Positions 55,833 to 64,000 of a stretch of 64,000 nt of DNA are shown here, piece after piece. The stretch's first letter is position 1; every line of letters starts with the position of its first letter. A program made the position numbers and the translations under genes. The notes beneath the pieces were generated by a model. The model was not told where the DNA came from. It made no database searches and worked only from the letters and a program-made list of their open reading frames with translations. The DNA comes from Martelella mediterranea DSM 17316 (lineage in GTDB: Bacteria; Pseudomonadota; Alphaproteobacteria; Rhizobiales; Rhizobiaceae), in assembly GCF_002043005.1 (NCBI RefSeq), contig NZ_CP020330.1:2126001-2190000 (forward strand), given 5' to 3'.

Positions 55833-56972
55833 CTATTGCTCGGGCCGGGCATAGGGCAGCGGCACATAGGTGAGATTATCGAGCGCGCCCGCCACGGTTT
55901 CGGTGTCGTTCGGCAGGCGGAAGGCGTCGATGGTCGCGTATTCCTTCGGCAGCGGCTTCAGATAGGGCGACTTGAAGATGTAGTTGCCGTCCTCATCGCG
56001 GATATCGCCGCGGTCCTGGACGGCCTGCGCGCTGCAGACCTCGTTGGTGATATCGGCAACGGGGCGATCCGGAGCGGGCGGCGGCAGATAGCTCGAAAGC
56101 TCCGGCCCGGAACGGTCGTTGGACGTCAGCCCGGCCTGCAGCAGCTCGGCGGCCTTGTCGGCGCGCGCGGGCACGCTGTTGGCGCCGAAGGCGACGGCAA
56201 TCACCTCGCGGCCGCCGCGCTTGGCCGAGGACACCTGATTATAGCCCGAGGCGCAGACGAAGCCGGTCTTCATGCCCGTGGCGCCGTCGAAATTGCCGAC
56301 CAGCAGATTGGTGTTGCGGTATTTTCCGCTGTCGGCCGCTATGCCGGGGATGGTGAAATAATACTGGTATTCCGGAAAGTCGCGGCTCATGGCAAGCGCC
56401 AGCACAGCCATGTCGCGCGCGGTGGTATATTGGCCGGTCTGCGGATTGGCCATCGAGGTCATGCCGTTGGCGTTGACGAAATGGGTGTCGACCATGCCGA
56501 GTTGCTTGGCCTTTTCATTCATGCGCGCGATGAAGGCGTCGCGGCCGCCGATCGCGGCATCGGCCACGGCATGGGCGGCGTCATTGGCCGAATGCACCAG
56601 CATCATCTTCAGCGCGTTGTCGACCGACACGCGCGTGCCGGGGGCGAAATACATCTTCGAGGCGGGCTCGTTGGCGGCGGCGGCCGAAAAGGTGATCGCC
56701 GCGCGCGGATCGAGCCGACCCGCTTTCATGTCCTCGAATACGAGATAGGCGGTCATCAGCTTGGTGAGGGACGCCGGATACCATTTCTTGAACGGTTCAT
56801 TGGCAAACAGCACGCGCCCGGTTTTGGCATCGACCACGATATAGGGATGAGCGAGCGCCGCCGCGCCGGCGGAAACCAGCGTTGCGAGCATTATTCCGGC
56901 GAACAGCACAGCGGCGGCCATCCTCCGACCAAGGTGCCGGGTTGTCGATTTCGTCCTGGCGATTTGAAACAC
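55833..56972 (-). CDS. D-alanyl-D-alanine carboxypeptidase (DacF/PBP5-like)
   Basis: A 379-residue low-molecular-weight penicillin-binding protein. The signal peptide runs to ~residue 40, then SLTK (S68-K71), SAN (S128-N130) and KTG (K235-G237) give the complete active site. A second domain of ~110 residues follows. GTG 56972 preceded by AGAGAGAG is the start; the frame above it has no ribosome site. It trims peptidoglycan stem peptides in the periplasm. Confidence 0.9.
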   Translation of the reverse strand: MFQIARTKSTTRHLGRRMAAAVLFAGIMLATLVSAGAAALAHPYIVVDAKTGRVLFANEPFKKWYPASLTKLMTAYLVFEDMKAGRLDPRAAITFSAAAANEPASKMYFAPGTRVSVDNALKMMLVHSANDAAHAVADAAIGGRDAFIARMNEKAKQLGMVDTHFVNANGMTSMANPQTGQYTTARDMAVLALAMSRDFPEYQYYFTIPGIAADSGKYRNTNLLVGNFDGATGMKTGFVCASGYNQVSSAKRGGREVIAVAFGANSVPARADKAAELLQAGLTSNDRSGPELSSYLPPPAPDRPVADITNEVCSAQAVQDRGDIRDEDGNYIFKSPYLKPLPKEYATIDAFRLPNDTETVAGALDNLTYVPLPYARPEQ

Positions 56973-57112
56973 GGTAGCTCTCTCTGCTTGCCTGTCGGCT
57001 GCTATCGATATACCCCTTGAAGGGCTCGTCTTCTTGATGCGGACACGTTTTGATCCCACTTAATATTAGCGTGTTTTACAACGAATTTTGCAAAAATGCA
57101 GGGGTATCATTA

Positions 57113-58276
57113 ATGCCGGTGCTGAACTACGCCGCCGAACTCCAAAGTCAAGCGACCGAATGGCGCCATCACCTTCATCGGCATCCGGAACTGCTCTACG
57201 ACGTCGAGGCGACGGCGGGCTTCATAGCAGAACAATTGCGGCAGTTCGGTGTCGACGAGGTCGTTGAAGGCATCGGCCGCACCGGGCTTGTCGGCGTCAT
57301 CCATGGCCGGGCGGGCGAGGGGCGCACGATCGGCTTGCGCGCCGATATGGATGCCTTGCCCATCAATGAGAAAACCGGCCGTCCGTGGGCCTCGACGGTT
57401 CCCGGCAAGATGCATGCCTGCGGCCATGACGGCCATATGGCGATGCTGCTGGGTGCGGCGAAATACCTCGCCGAGACGCGGAATTTCAGGGGCAGGGTGG
57501 TCGTGATCTTCCAGCCGGCGGAAGAAGGCGGCGGCGGCGGCAAGGCGATGATCGAGGACGGGCTGATGGACCGGTTTTCGATCGCCGAGGTCTACGGCAT
57601 GCATAATTTCCCCGGCCTTCCCGTGGGAGAATTCGCGATCCGGCCCGGCCCGATCATGGCGGCGACCGACGAGTTCCGGATCCTGATCCGGGGAAAGGGC
57701 GGTCACGCGGCCCAGCCGCACACGACCATAGATCCGGTCGTGATCGGCAGCCAGATCGTCGGCGCGCTGCAGACCATCGTCTCGCGCAGCGCCGATCCGG
57801 TGGGCGCGCTTGTGGTTTCGGTGACCGAATTTCATGCGGGCTTTGCCCACAATGTCATCCCTTCGGAGGCCGAACTCGGCGGCACGGTGCGCTCCTTCAC
57901 GCCGGAAAACCGCGACATGGCGGAGCAGCGGCTCAAGGCCATCGCCGAAGGCATTGCCGCTGCCCAGGGCGGCGAGGCCGTGGTGACATACACCCGCAAC
58001 TATCCCGCGACGGTCAATCACGAGGAAGAGACGCGCCATGCCGCGGATGCGGCGATCGCGGTTGCCGGGGCGGAGGCGGTCAACACCGCGGTTGCGCCCT
58101 GGACGGCGGCGGAGGATTTTTCCTACATGCTGGAGGCAAGGCCCGGCGCCTTCATCATGCTCGGCAATGGCGACAGCGCCGGCCTGCACAATCCGGACTA
58201 TGATTTCAACGACGAGGCGCTCGCCCACGGCATTTCCTACTGGGTCCGCCTTGCCGAAGCCCGCCTCGCCGCCTGA
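57113..58276 (+). CDS. M20 family amidohydrolase (hippurate/indole-acetyl-amino acid hydrolase type)
   Basis: A 387-residue binuclear metal peptidase. WRHHLHRHPEL opens it; metal ligands lie in MHACGHDGHMAML, PAEEGGGGG and MHNFPG, and the dimerisation domain has GKGGHAAQPHTTIDPV. The group removes amino acids or N-acyl groups from conjugates. ATG 57113 has AGGGG nine bases upstream. Single gene with a following hairpin. Confidence 0.92.
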   Translation: MPVLNYAAELQSQATEWRHHLHRHPELLYDVEATAGFIAEQLRQFGVDEVVEGIGRTGLVGVIHGRAGEGRTIGLRADMDALPINEKTGRPWASTVPGKMHACGHDGHMAMLLGAAKYLAETRNFRGRVVVIFQPAEEGGGGGKAMIEDGLMDRFSIAEVYGMHNFPGLPVGEFAIRPGPIMAATDEFRILIRGKGGHAAQPHTTIDPVVIGSQIVGALQTIVSRSADPVGALVVSVTEFHAGFAHNVIPSEAELGGTVRSFTPENRDMAEQRLKAIAEGIAAAQGGEAVVTYTRNYPATVNHEEETRHAADAAIAVAGAEAVNTAVAPWTAAEDFSYMLEARPGAFIMLGNGDSAGLHNPDYDFNDEALAHGISYWVRLAEARLAA

Positions 58277-58300
58277 GGCATGGTTGCCGCAAAGCAAAAA

Positions 58301-58330
58301 CAGGGCTTTTCATCGGGGCCCTGCTTTTGT
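58301..58330 (+). terminator. Hairpin terminator after M20 peptidase gene
   Basis: CAGGGC (58301-58306) pairs with GCCCTG (58318-58323), followed by CTTTTGT. Confidence 0.6.
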
Positions 58331-58344
58331 ATGGAGAGGCGAGT

Positions 58345-58421
58345 GGTCCCGTAGCTCAGCAGGATAGAGCATCAGATTCCTAATCTGAGGGTCACGCGTT
58401 CGAATCGCGTCGGGATCACCA
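58345..58421 (+). tRNA. tRNA-Arg (anticodon CCT)
   Basis: Acceptor GGTCCCG with CGGGATC, D-arm GCTC...GAGC, anticodon stem TCAGA/TCTGA around TTCCTAA, T-arm ACGCG-TTCGAAT-CGCGT and encoded CCA at 58419-58421. The rest of 58422-58565 shows nothing recognised. Confidence 0.95.
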
Positions 58422-58565
58422 TCGATTTCAATCATACAATCCGTCATCCAGAGCGGCTCACCGGATTTTCCAGGTTCGGTGCTTTGTCCAGCCTCGTCAT
58501 CTTGTTGCCTCAGGCCTTGCCTCGCCTGCCGGGTCCGTAAGTTGTCCTGTATTCACTGATAAAAC

Positions 58566-58593
58566 TTGACTACAAAAATCATGTTAATATAAC
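58566..58593 (+). promoter_or_regulatory. Promoter with RirA-type iron box, second ABC locus
   Basis: TTGACT (58566-58571), a 16-base spacer and TATAAC (58588-58593) form a good promoter. TGACTACAAAAATCA (58567-58581) fits TGA-N9-TCA and overlaps the -35. The leader to the ATG is short. Confidence 0.65.
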
Positions 58594-58629
58594 GCGATTC
58601 TTGTATCGCTTTACTCGTGGGAGACGTTG

Positions 58630-59718
58630 ATGAAAGTCTGCATAGCCACTGGAATCCTGTCAGGCGCGTTCATTGCCCTGGCCGCGCATGCCGCCATGGC
58701 CGATCCGATCGAAATGACCGATCAGGCGGGACGGGAGGTCAGGCTCGAAGGGGCGGCGGAACGGGTCGCGTCGATCCCGATGCCGATGGCATCGACGCTG
58801 ATAGCGATTGATGGCGGCGTCGAAAAGCAGGTCGGCATGAACCCGGTGGCCAAGCAGGCCGTTCTGGAAGGCATTCTGGGCAAGATCTATCCGGAAGCCG
58901 TCAACATTCCCTCCGACATCACCGCGCCGAACTTCATTCCCAATGTCGAGGAACTGGCGGCTACCAATCCAGACCTCGTCGTCCAATGGGCGGATCGCGG
59001 CGATGATCTTGTCGATCCGATTACCAATGCCGGCCTTACCGCCATGCTGATTTCCTACGGCACGGAGGAAAAGACGCGCGAATACATGACGATGTCGGCC
59101 AAGGCCATGGGGCGCGAAGACCGTATCGGTCCGCTGATCGAATGGCGCGAAGACGTGGCTTCGGATGTCGCCGGCAAGGCCTCCGCGATCGCAGACGCAG
59201 AAAAGCCCAAAGTGCTCTACCTGCAGCGCGCCATGGAAACCCTGATCGCTTCCGGCGCCAGGAACAACTACAACACCTGGTATATCGAATTGACGGGCGG
59301 AACGAGCGCGTCGGCCGATCTCGAAGCCAACGGCGTCACGATCAATCCGGAACAGATTGCCGAATGGAACCCGGACGTCATCCTGCTCAACAATTTCGAG
59401 AGCGACATCTCGCCGGAACGGATTTACGACGACCCCATCCTCTCGCTTACCAATGCGGCTCAGAATCACAAGGTCTATCGCATGCCGCTCGGCGGCTACC
59501 GCTGGGACCCGCCGAACACCGAGAGCCCGCTGACCTGGATGTGGCTCGCCGATCTTCTCCATCCGGATGTCTTCGACTACGACCTCAGGGCCGAGATGAA
59601 GAAGGCCTACAAGACCATCTATGACTATGACCTGACCGAAGAAGATATCGACAACATCCTCTGGATCGACCTCAACGACGGGGCAGCCAACTACGATCAG
59701 TTCAAGTCGAAGTCATGA
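58630..59718 (+). CDS. Metal-chelate ABC transporter substrate-binding protein (second locus)
   Basis: A 362-residue binding protein with a signal peptide (1-24, MAxA-D). The class III fold is marked by DPIEMTDQAGREVRL, then IPNVEELAATNPDLVVQ, and a long C-terminal part (YRMPLGGYRWDPPNTESPLTW) typical of the FecB/BtuF/MolA-like group. It is only distantly related to the two copies in the first locus. GGGAG is six bases before ATG 58630. The promoter carries an iron box, so an iron chelate is the first guess; molybdate, cobalamin or haem are not excluded. Confidence 0.83.
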   Translation: MKVCIATGILSGAFIALAAHAAMADPIEMTDQAGREVRLEGAAERVASIPMPMASTLIAIDGGVEKQVGMNPVAKQAVLEGILGKIYPEAVNIPSDITAPNFIPNVEELAATNPDLVVQWADRGDDLVDPITNAGLTAMLISYGTEEKTREYMTMSAKAMGREDRIGPLIEWREDVASDVAGKASAIADAEKPKVLYLQRAMETLIASGARNNYNTWYIELTGGTSASADLEANGVTINPEQIAEWNPDVILLNNFESDISPERIYDDPILSLTNAAQNHKVYRMPLGGYRWDPPNTESPLTWMWLADLLHPDVFDYDLRAEMKKAYKTIYDYDLTEEDIDNILWIDLNDGAANYDQFKSKS

Positions 59719-60770
59719 GCATGACGGAAGCCGGCGCCCGGCTGCATGGCGGGGCCGGCGCTCTCAGGGCGGGCCTGTTCGGGGCGATGCTGGCGGCGCT
59801 CGCCGCAGCCTTCATCTTTTCGATCGGAGCTGGGCGGTTTTCGGTCTCCCCGGGGCGGATCGCGGAAATCATCCTGCAATGGATCGCCAATCCGTCCGCG
59901 CCGCTAGACAGCATCGACCAGCGCATCGTGCTTCTGGTGCGCATGCCGCGCGTGCTGATCGCGGCCGTCTCGGGGGCCGCTCTTGCTGTCGGAGGGGCGG
60001 CGCTTCAGGGGGTCTTCCGCAACCCTCTGGTCTCGCCCCAGGTGCTCGGCATCAGCCAGGGTGCGGCCTTTGGCGGAGCGCTCGCTATCCTGCTTGGCTA
60101 TGCCGGCGTGACGCTGCTGGGGCTTGCATTCATCTTCGGCCTCGCGGCCCTTGTGCTGGTTGGCCTTCTCGCCCGCATCAACGGGCGGACCGAGATCGTC
60201 ACCGTCATCCTTTCGGGTATGGTGATCGGCGCGCTTTTCGCCGCGCTCGTTTCGATCGTCCAGTTCCTCGCCGACCCCAACACCTCGCTTCCAGCGATCG
60301 TCTACTGGCTGATGGGATCGTTTTCGACGGCCACCTGGGCCCGGTTCTGGCTGGGGCTGCCGGGGCTCGCCATCGGCCTCCTCGCCGTCTGGCTGTTTCG
60401 ATACCGGCTGAACCTGCTGGCGCTGGAGGACACCGAGGCCCGTTCGCTCGGCGTCGATCCGGATCGCGAACGCTGGTATATCTTCGTCGCCACGGCGCTG
60501 ATGACGGCGACATCCGTCGCGGTTGCCGGCATCATCGGCTGGATCGGTCTCGTCGTTCCTCATGCCGCCCGCATCCTGGTCGGCGAGGACCACCGGGTTT
60601 TGATACCGGCATCCGCCATTCTGGGCGCGGCCTATCTCACCTTTGTCGATACGCTCGCCCGCACGCTGACCGCGGCGGAGATACCGCTCGGAGTGCTGAC
60701 GGCGCTGATCGGCGCGCCGGTGTTCGGCATTCTGCTCAGGCGTCATTTTTCGAAGGCGAACCAGCCATGA
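59715..60770 (+). CDS. FecCD-family ABC transporter permease
   Basis: A 351-residue inner-membrane permease with about ten helices. LVRMPRVLIAAVSGAALAVGG and IIGWIGLVVPHAARILVGEDH are the family marks, the latter facing the ATPase. ATGA overlap with the binding-protein gene at 59715 and with the ATPase gene at 60767 shows strict coupling. There is a single permease gene, so the channel is a homodimer. Confidence 0.9.
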   Translation: MSMTEAGARLHGGAGALRAGLFGAMLAALAAAFIFSIGAGRFSVSPGRIAEIILQWIANPSAPLDSIDQRIVLLVRMPRVLIAAVSGAALAVGGAALQGVFRNPLVSPQVLGISQGAAFGGALAILLGYAGVTLLGLAFIFGLAALVLVGLLARINGRTEIVTVILSGMVIGALFAALVSIVQFLADPNTSLPAIVYWLMGSFSTATWARFWLGLPGLAIGLLAVWLFRYRLNLLALEDTEARSLGVDPDRERWYIFVATALMTATSVAVAGIIGWIGLVVPHAARILVGEDHRVLIPASAILGAAYLTFVDTLARTLTAAEIPLGVLTALIGAPVFGILLRRHFSKANQP

Positions 60771-61525
60771 TCGGACTTGAGGGGGCTGCCATTTCCTTCG
60801 GTAGCCGGGTTATCTTTCGCGATGTCACCTTCGAGGTCCCTGTCGGGCGGAGCATGGCCGTTCTCGGACCGAACGGGCGCGGCAAGACGACGCTGCTGCG
60901 GGCCCTGCTAGGCTTCCAGCCGCTTGCGGCCGGCAGGCGTACCGCCCCGAAGATTGCAGGTTATGTGCCGCAGCATGGCGCGTCGCAGGCGAAGCTTTCC
61001 GGCATTGACGTCGTGGTCATGGGCCAAGCCGCCCGCATCGGGCTTTTCGGCCAGCCCGGGAAGGATGATATCGAGGCGGCGCGGGAAGCGCTGGATATCG
61101 TAGGCGCTTCCCACCTTGCCGATCAGCGCTACGACCGCATGTCCGGCGGTCAGCGGCAGATGATCCTGATTGCTCGCGCGCTCGCCACCGGCTCTCCGGC
61201 GCTCGTCTTCGACGAACCGACCTCTGCGCTCGATCTCGGCAACCAGTCGAAGACACTCGACCTTCTGAACATGTTGCGCGCCCGCCGCGACCGGGCGATC
61301 CTGTTTACCACGCACGATCCCAACCATGCGCTGGCGGCGGCCGACGACGTGCTGCTGATGATGCCGGGCGGACGCGAAATCAACGGCACGGTCGAGGCAA
61401 TGGTCACGCCGGATCTGTTGAACACGCTCTACGGCGTCGACATGCGCTGGGTGGAAATGGAAGGCCAGGCCGGAGGCGCGCGTCGCGCCGTGGTGCCGGC
61501 GTTTGCGGGACGCGAATACGCATGA
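60767..61525 (+). CDS. ABC transporter ATP-binding protein (second locus)
   Basis: A 252-residue ATPase: Walker A GPNGRGKTT, signature MSGGQRQM, Walker B LVFDEPTSALD and the switch histidine in TTHDPNHAL. Full length with an added ~15-residue tail. It overlaps the permease gene (ATGA) and the next gene starts four bases before its end, so the hypothetical gene downstream belongs to the same operon. Confidence 0.92.
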   Translation: MIGLEGAAISFGSRVIFRDVTFEVPVGRSMAVLGPNGRGKTTLLRALLGFQPLAAGRRTAPKIAGYVPQHGASQAKLSGIDVVVMGQAARIGLFGQPGKDDIEAAREALDIVGASHLADQRYDRMSGGQRQMILIARALATGSPALVFDEPTSALDLGNQSKTLDLLNMLRARRDRAILFTTHDPNHALAAADDVLLMMPGGREINGTVEAMVTPDLLNTLYGVDMRWVEMEGQAGGARRAVVPAFAGREYA

Positions 61526-62826
61526 CCGTGCTCTATGTGAAATCATCCTTTGAAGGCCCCTCGGAAACCGTTCGTCGCGCCGCGGCCGATGGCGTGCTGG
61601 ACATTGTGGAACAGAACGCCCTGAAACCGCAGGATCTGTCGCGATATAACGGGCTGATTACCTCCAACCAACTCGATCAGAATGCAATGCTGGCTTTCGG
61701 GCCGGCGCTCGAAGCCTTTCTCGCACGCGGCGGCCGCTGGTTCTTCAATGGCCATATGGTGCGCCCACTGGTCGCCGGTATGGAACAATACCGGCCGATC
61801 AGGATGCCCAAACGGGCCGATTTCGACCTCACTGCCGTGAACACCCACCCGATCTTCGACGGTATCGACCTGAAAAAGCTGGAAACCAACAAGAATGTTG
61901 CCGGATTCTACGGACGAGGTTGCAATCCGCTGCCCGAACGCGCCGTCGCCGTCAATGGTCTCGGTCCGGCCCAGGTGCCTGTCGATTGGGTCTGGGAGCG
62001 GCCCGGCGGCGGACGTATCTTCAGCCATTCCGGCAATGATCTGGCGACCATGGGGCGCGAATGGGAATTGCCGGCGACCCTTACCGCCCGGATCATGAAC
62101 TGGACAGCCGGCGGCGCCTGCATCGACGGCATGTCTGCTGTCCGTACCGATGAGAGCTACCGGCAAGCTCTGGCGGAACCGGAAACCTATCGGGGTACGG
62201 GAGGCGCGTCGGGAAACGGGAGGCGTCTCGTCCTGCCCTCCTCCGGCTGCTATTATCATATCCATGCGCTGGAGGCTCCGCGTCATGCGCAATATCTGGA
62301 CGTCATCACCACCCCAGAAGCACTGCCAGAAACGCTGATGCCTGACGATGCGTTGTGGGTGCCTTGTCGCACCCCTGCCCAGCGAATGATTGCCGCAAAG
62401 GATTTTGTCGCGGCCCATCTTCGGGCTGGCGGGACCGTCGTGGCATTGGGCGAAAGCCTCTCCCATCTCTGGCTGCCGAATGTGGAATTTACCCCGACGC
62501 CGACAAATTGGTGGTGGTGGCTGGAAAAGGGCGCCGATCTCGGCGTGGATATCGTTGCTCCTGAGCATCCGTTGACGGCGGGAATGACCGGCAGGGATGT
62601 CACCTGGCATCTGCACGGCTGGTTTACGCCGCCCGACGGCGCGGACGTCCTGATTCAGGACGGCGAAGGCAGGGCGATTCTTTATGTCGATGAAGCATCG
62701 ACTCCGGGGCGGATGATCGTCTCGTCGCTCGACCCGATATTCCATCACGGTTCGCATTTCATGCCGGCGACGACCCGTTTCCTTGACCGGTTCATTCCCA
62801 ATCTGAAAGAATTTCTCAATGCATGA
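61522..62826 (+). CDS. Uncharacterised two-domain protein, amidotransferase-fold-like, coupled to ABC importer
   Basis: A 434-residue soluble protein with no signal peptide. The two halves (about 1-205 and 215-434) look like diverged copies: LITSNQLDQNAML...FLARGGRWFFNGH matches LWVPCRTPAQRMI...HLRAGGTVVALGE, and THPIFDGID matches EHPLTAGMT. The pattern of strand, helix and GG-turn resembles class I amidotransferase-like Rossmann domains (ThuA-like), but I see no cysteine nucleophile motif. The start overlaps the ATPase gene by four bases and the end overlaps the next gene by eight. Family and function are not recognised; a role in processing or releasing the imported chelate is a guess. Confidence 0.7.
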   Translation: MTVLYVKSSFEGPSETVRRAAADGVLDIVEQNALKPQDLSRYNGLITSNQLDQNAMLAFGPALEAFLARGGRWFFNGHMVRPLVAGMEQYRPIRMPKRADFDLTAVNTHPIFDGIDLKKLETNKNVAGFYGRGCNPLPERAVAVNGLGPAQVPVDWVWERPGGGRIFSHSGNDLATMGREWELPATLTARIMNWTAGGACIDGMSAVRTDESYRQALAEPETYRGTGGASGNGRRLVLPSSGCYYHIHALEAPRHAQYLDVITTPEALPETLMPDDALWVPCRTPAQRMIAAKDFVAAHLRAGGTVVALGESLSHLWLPNVEFTPTPTNWWWWLEKGADLGVDIVAPEHPLTAGMTGRDVTWHLHGWFTPPDGADVLIQDGEGRAILYVDEASTPGRMIVSSLDPIFHHGSHFMPATTRFLDRFIPNLKEFLNA

Positions 62827-63331
62827 CACGATAACTGTTTGCGAAAACGGACGGGAACTGACCTTTTCGTTCGGTATGATCATGGCCTATCACGGCGGCG
62901 GCTTTCCCGGCGGCGTGGTGCATGGGCTGAAAGCGATGCAGGCGGCGTTTCCGCTTCTGGATGAGAGGCCGCTCGAGCGACGCGAGATCTCCATTCTGAC
63001 CGCCTTCACCGGGCCGGGCGGCCGCGATGCGCTGGAAATGGTGACCCGCGCGCTGACCGAAAACCGGTTGGCGGTCTTCCGTCCGCTCGGCGGCAAAGAC
63101 GTCATCTCAGATCCGCCAGGCCCCTATGTCTTCCGCTTTGCCTATCGCGGTAAGGTCGCGGAAGCAGTGATAAAGCCCGGCCATGTTCGTGAGGAATTCG
63201 TGCGGCTTGGCGGCAAGGCCCACAAGTCTGCCGACGAAACGGCACGCCACGAAGCCCTGAAGGCCGAGATGGCGGAACGGCTCCTGCCGCTGGCCGCGGA
63301 TGAGATATACCGAGCGCGGCTGCTTGAGTGA
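62819..63331 (+). CDS. Uncharacterised protein, FmdE-like fold
   Basis: A 170-residue soluble protein. The order HGGGFPGGVVHGLKAM, then AFTGPGGRDALEMVTRAL and YVFRFAYRGKVAEAVIKPGH follows the FmdE family (HGHxCPG, ETDxCxxDAxQ, GKAxRVxxK), but the cysteines that bind metal in FmdE are replaced by F, T and G. It overlaps the previous gene by eight bases, so it is the last gene of the ABC operon. FmdE is named for a molybdenum formylmethanofuran dehydrogenase operon, though its function is unclear. Similarity is by eye and needs a profile search. Confidence 0.6.
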   Translation: MHDTITVCENGRELTFSFGMIMAYHGGGFPGGVVHGLKAMQAAFPLLDERPLERREISILTAFTGPGGRDALEMVTRALTENRLAVFRPLGGKDVISDPPGPYVFRFAYRGKVAEAVIKPGHVREEFVRLGGKAHKSADETARHEALKAEMAERLLPLAADEIYRARLLE

Positions 63332-63636
63332 TCTTCGATCGGTTTTACTACAGAACGCGTTTCCGAAGGCGATCCGGCGACGCCCACAGGCAGAATATGC
63401 AGACTTCGCGCGTTCGTTCTGGCCGCCGACGTAAACCGGTCGCTCTTCGAGGCACGGCGGGCTGTTCCGGATCGGGCGCAGAGCCCGCTTGCGGCGGCGA
63501 AATGGTATCGTCCCTATGGCAAAGGAAGGGGCGCGCGGCTTATAAAGCTTGCGATACACATGCTGCCCGATAGCCCCGGCGCGCGGAAGACCCGCGTTCC
63601 AGGGAGCTCAGGCCGTCATCGGAGGCGGAACTGTCG
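63332..63636. other. Intergenic region before the P1B-type ATPase
   Basis: 305 bases with no gene I can support. Short reading frames on both strands have no ribosome site and no conserved sequence. The right edge holds GGAGG at 63621-63625, eleven bases before the ATPase start. No iron box or metal-regulator palindrome was recognised. Confidence 0.5.
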
Positions 63637-64000
63637 ATGAACGCGTGGCTTCCCAGATACCTCAAGGCCGGCCTTCTTGCCATTGCCGCGCTCGGGCTTG
63701 GCGCGGGACTCGCGCTCAACCTCGCCGGCCTTTCAGAGCCGGCGACCGTTCTCTGGGCGGCGGGCGTGATGCCCGTCCTTGCCGCTTTGCTGGTCGAGAT
63801 CGTGCGCAGCCTTGCGAAGGGCGAGGTCGGGCTCGATATCGTGGCGGCTCTGTCGATGTCGGCGGCCCTGTTGGTTGGCGAAACTCTCGCCGCGGCGGTG
63901 GTCGCCGTGATGTATTCGGGCGGCACGTTTCTGGAGAGTTTCGCCGAGGGCCGCGCCCGCCGCGAAATGAGCGATCTTCTCTCCCGCGTGCCAAGAACCG
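63637..64000 (+). CDS. Heavy-metal P1B-type ATPase, N-terminal fragment
   Basis: The first 121 residues of a protein that continues past the window. Two membrane helices (about 8-30 and 36-57) are followed by GEVGLDIVAALSMSAALLVGE, the second helix pair, and VVAVMYSGGTFLESFAEGRARREMSDLL, the conserved entry to the actuator domain of P1B metal ATPases. No N-terminal CxxC metal-binding domain is present. The metal-specific CPC-type motif and the DKTGT site lie outside. The metal is therefore unknown. Confidence 0.85.
   Translation, partial: MNAWLPRYLKAGLLAIAALGLGAGLALNLAGLSEPATVLWAAGVMPVLAALLVEIVRSLAKGEVGLDIVAALSMSAALLVGETLAAAVVAVMYSGGTFLESFAEGRARREMSDLLSRVPRT

Noticed and set aside
63107..63559. 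Minus-strand frame of 150 codons covering the end of the FmdE-like gene
   Set aside because: Antisense to a coupled operon gene and without a recognisable domain or ribosome site.

Overview
This is high-GC chromosomal DNA from an alphaproteobacterium of the Hyphomicrobiales (Rhizobiales). The nearest type is Rhizobiaceae or Aurantimonadaceae (Martelella-like); the genus cannot be fixed from sequence alone. Pointers are a SAM-II riboswitch before metZ, iron boxes of the RirA type (TGA-N9-TCA), a double-length dCTP deaminase, the hemC-hemD-mitofilin-hemY order, plsX-fabH-ihfA-merR, an H+-pyrophosphatase, a BA14K-like secreted protein and intergenic palindromic repeats of a kind common in rhizobia.

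Layout: 1-330 is the tail of a GH43-like glycosidase. 357-5127 is an iron-siderophore ABC locus with one ATPase, two permeases and two paralogous binding proteins. 5310-6657 is rbfA-truB. 6741-7671 is an SdpR/SdpI-like regulator and membrane protein pair whose regulator appears to lack an AUG, GUG or UUG start. 7988-11427 holds a glutamate-synthase-like flavoprotein and an APC permease. 11508-14754 holds apaG, metZ with its riboswitch, dcd and yggT. A 283-bp palindromic element (14878-15160) runs into the start codon of an MFS gene. 16407-25597 carries a glutamine amidotransferase, TerB, the haem block (hemY, mitofilin, hemD, hemC) and the divergent tsaD-gpsA-yciI-EVE set. 25840-33674 holds hppA, lipoproteins, bamE and CBP3-like/DUF177-plsX-fabH-ihfA-merR. 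33837-41112 holds a P3A H+-ATPase, PPK2, a zinc-ribbon miniprotein, tRNA-Pro, a formylglycine-generating enzyme, a ClC exchanger and a thioesterase; two inverted copies of a 103-bp repeat sit in this stretch, each supplying the stop codon of the gene before it. 41284-45706 is accessory: a His/Gly/Pro-rich secreted protein, acetylpolyamine amidohydrolase, an ECF41 sigma factor with its partner, GNAT, and an XRE-cupin regulator. 45901-58276 is mostly housekeeping (lepA, corC-like, aroB-aroK, xerD, accA, L,D-transpeptidase, tusA, cobW-like, D-Ala-D-Ala carboxypeptidase, M20 peptidase). 58345-63331 has tRNA-Arg and a second iron-type ABC operon that continues into two uncharacterised genes; a metal P1B-type ATPase starts at 63637 and runs off the end.

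How it fits together: the two metal-uptake loci share iron-box-like sites in their promoters and so probably respond to iron together. The second one adds a two-domain amidotransferase-fold-like protein and an FmdE-like protein in a chain of overlapping genes, and is the best candidate here for an undescribed system. Haem synthesis, iron uptake and metal export occur in the same window. Intergenic repeats repeatedly occupy gene ends and one gene start, where they probably act as terminators or alter translation signals.
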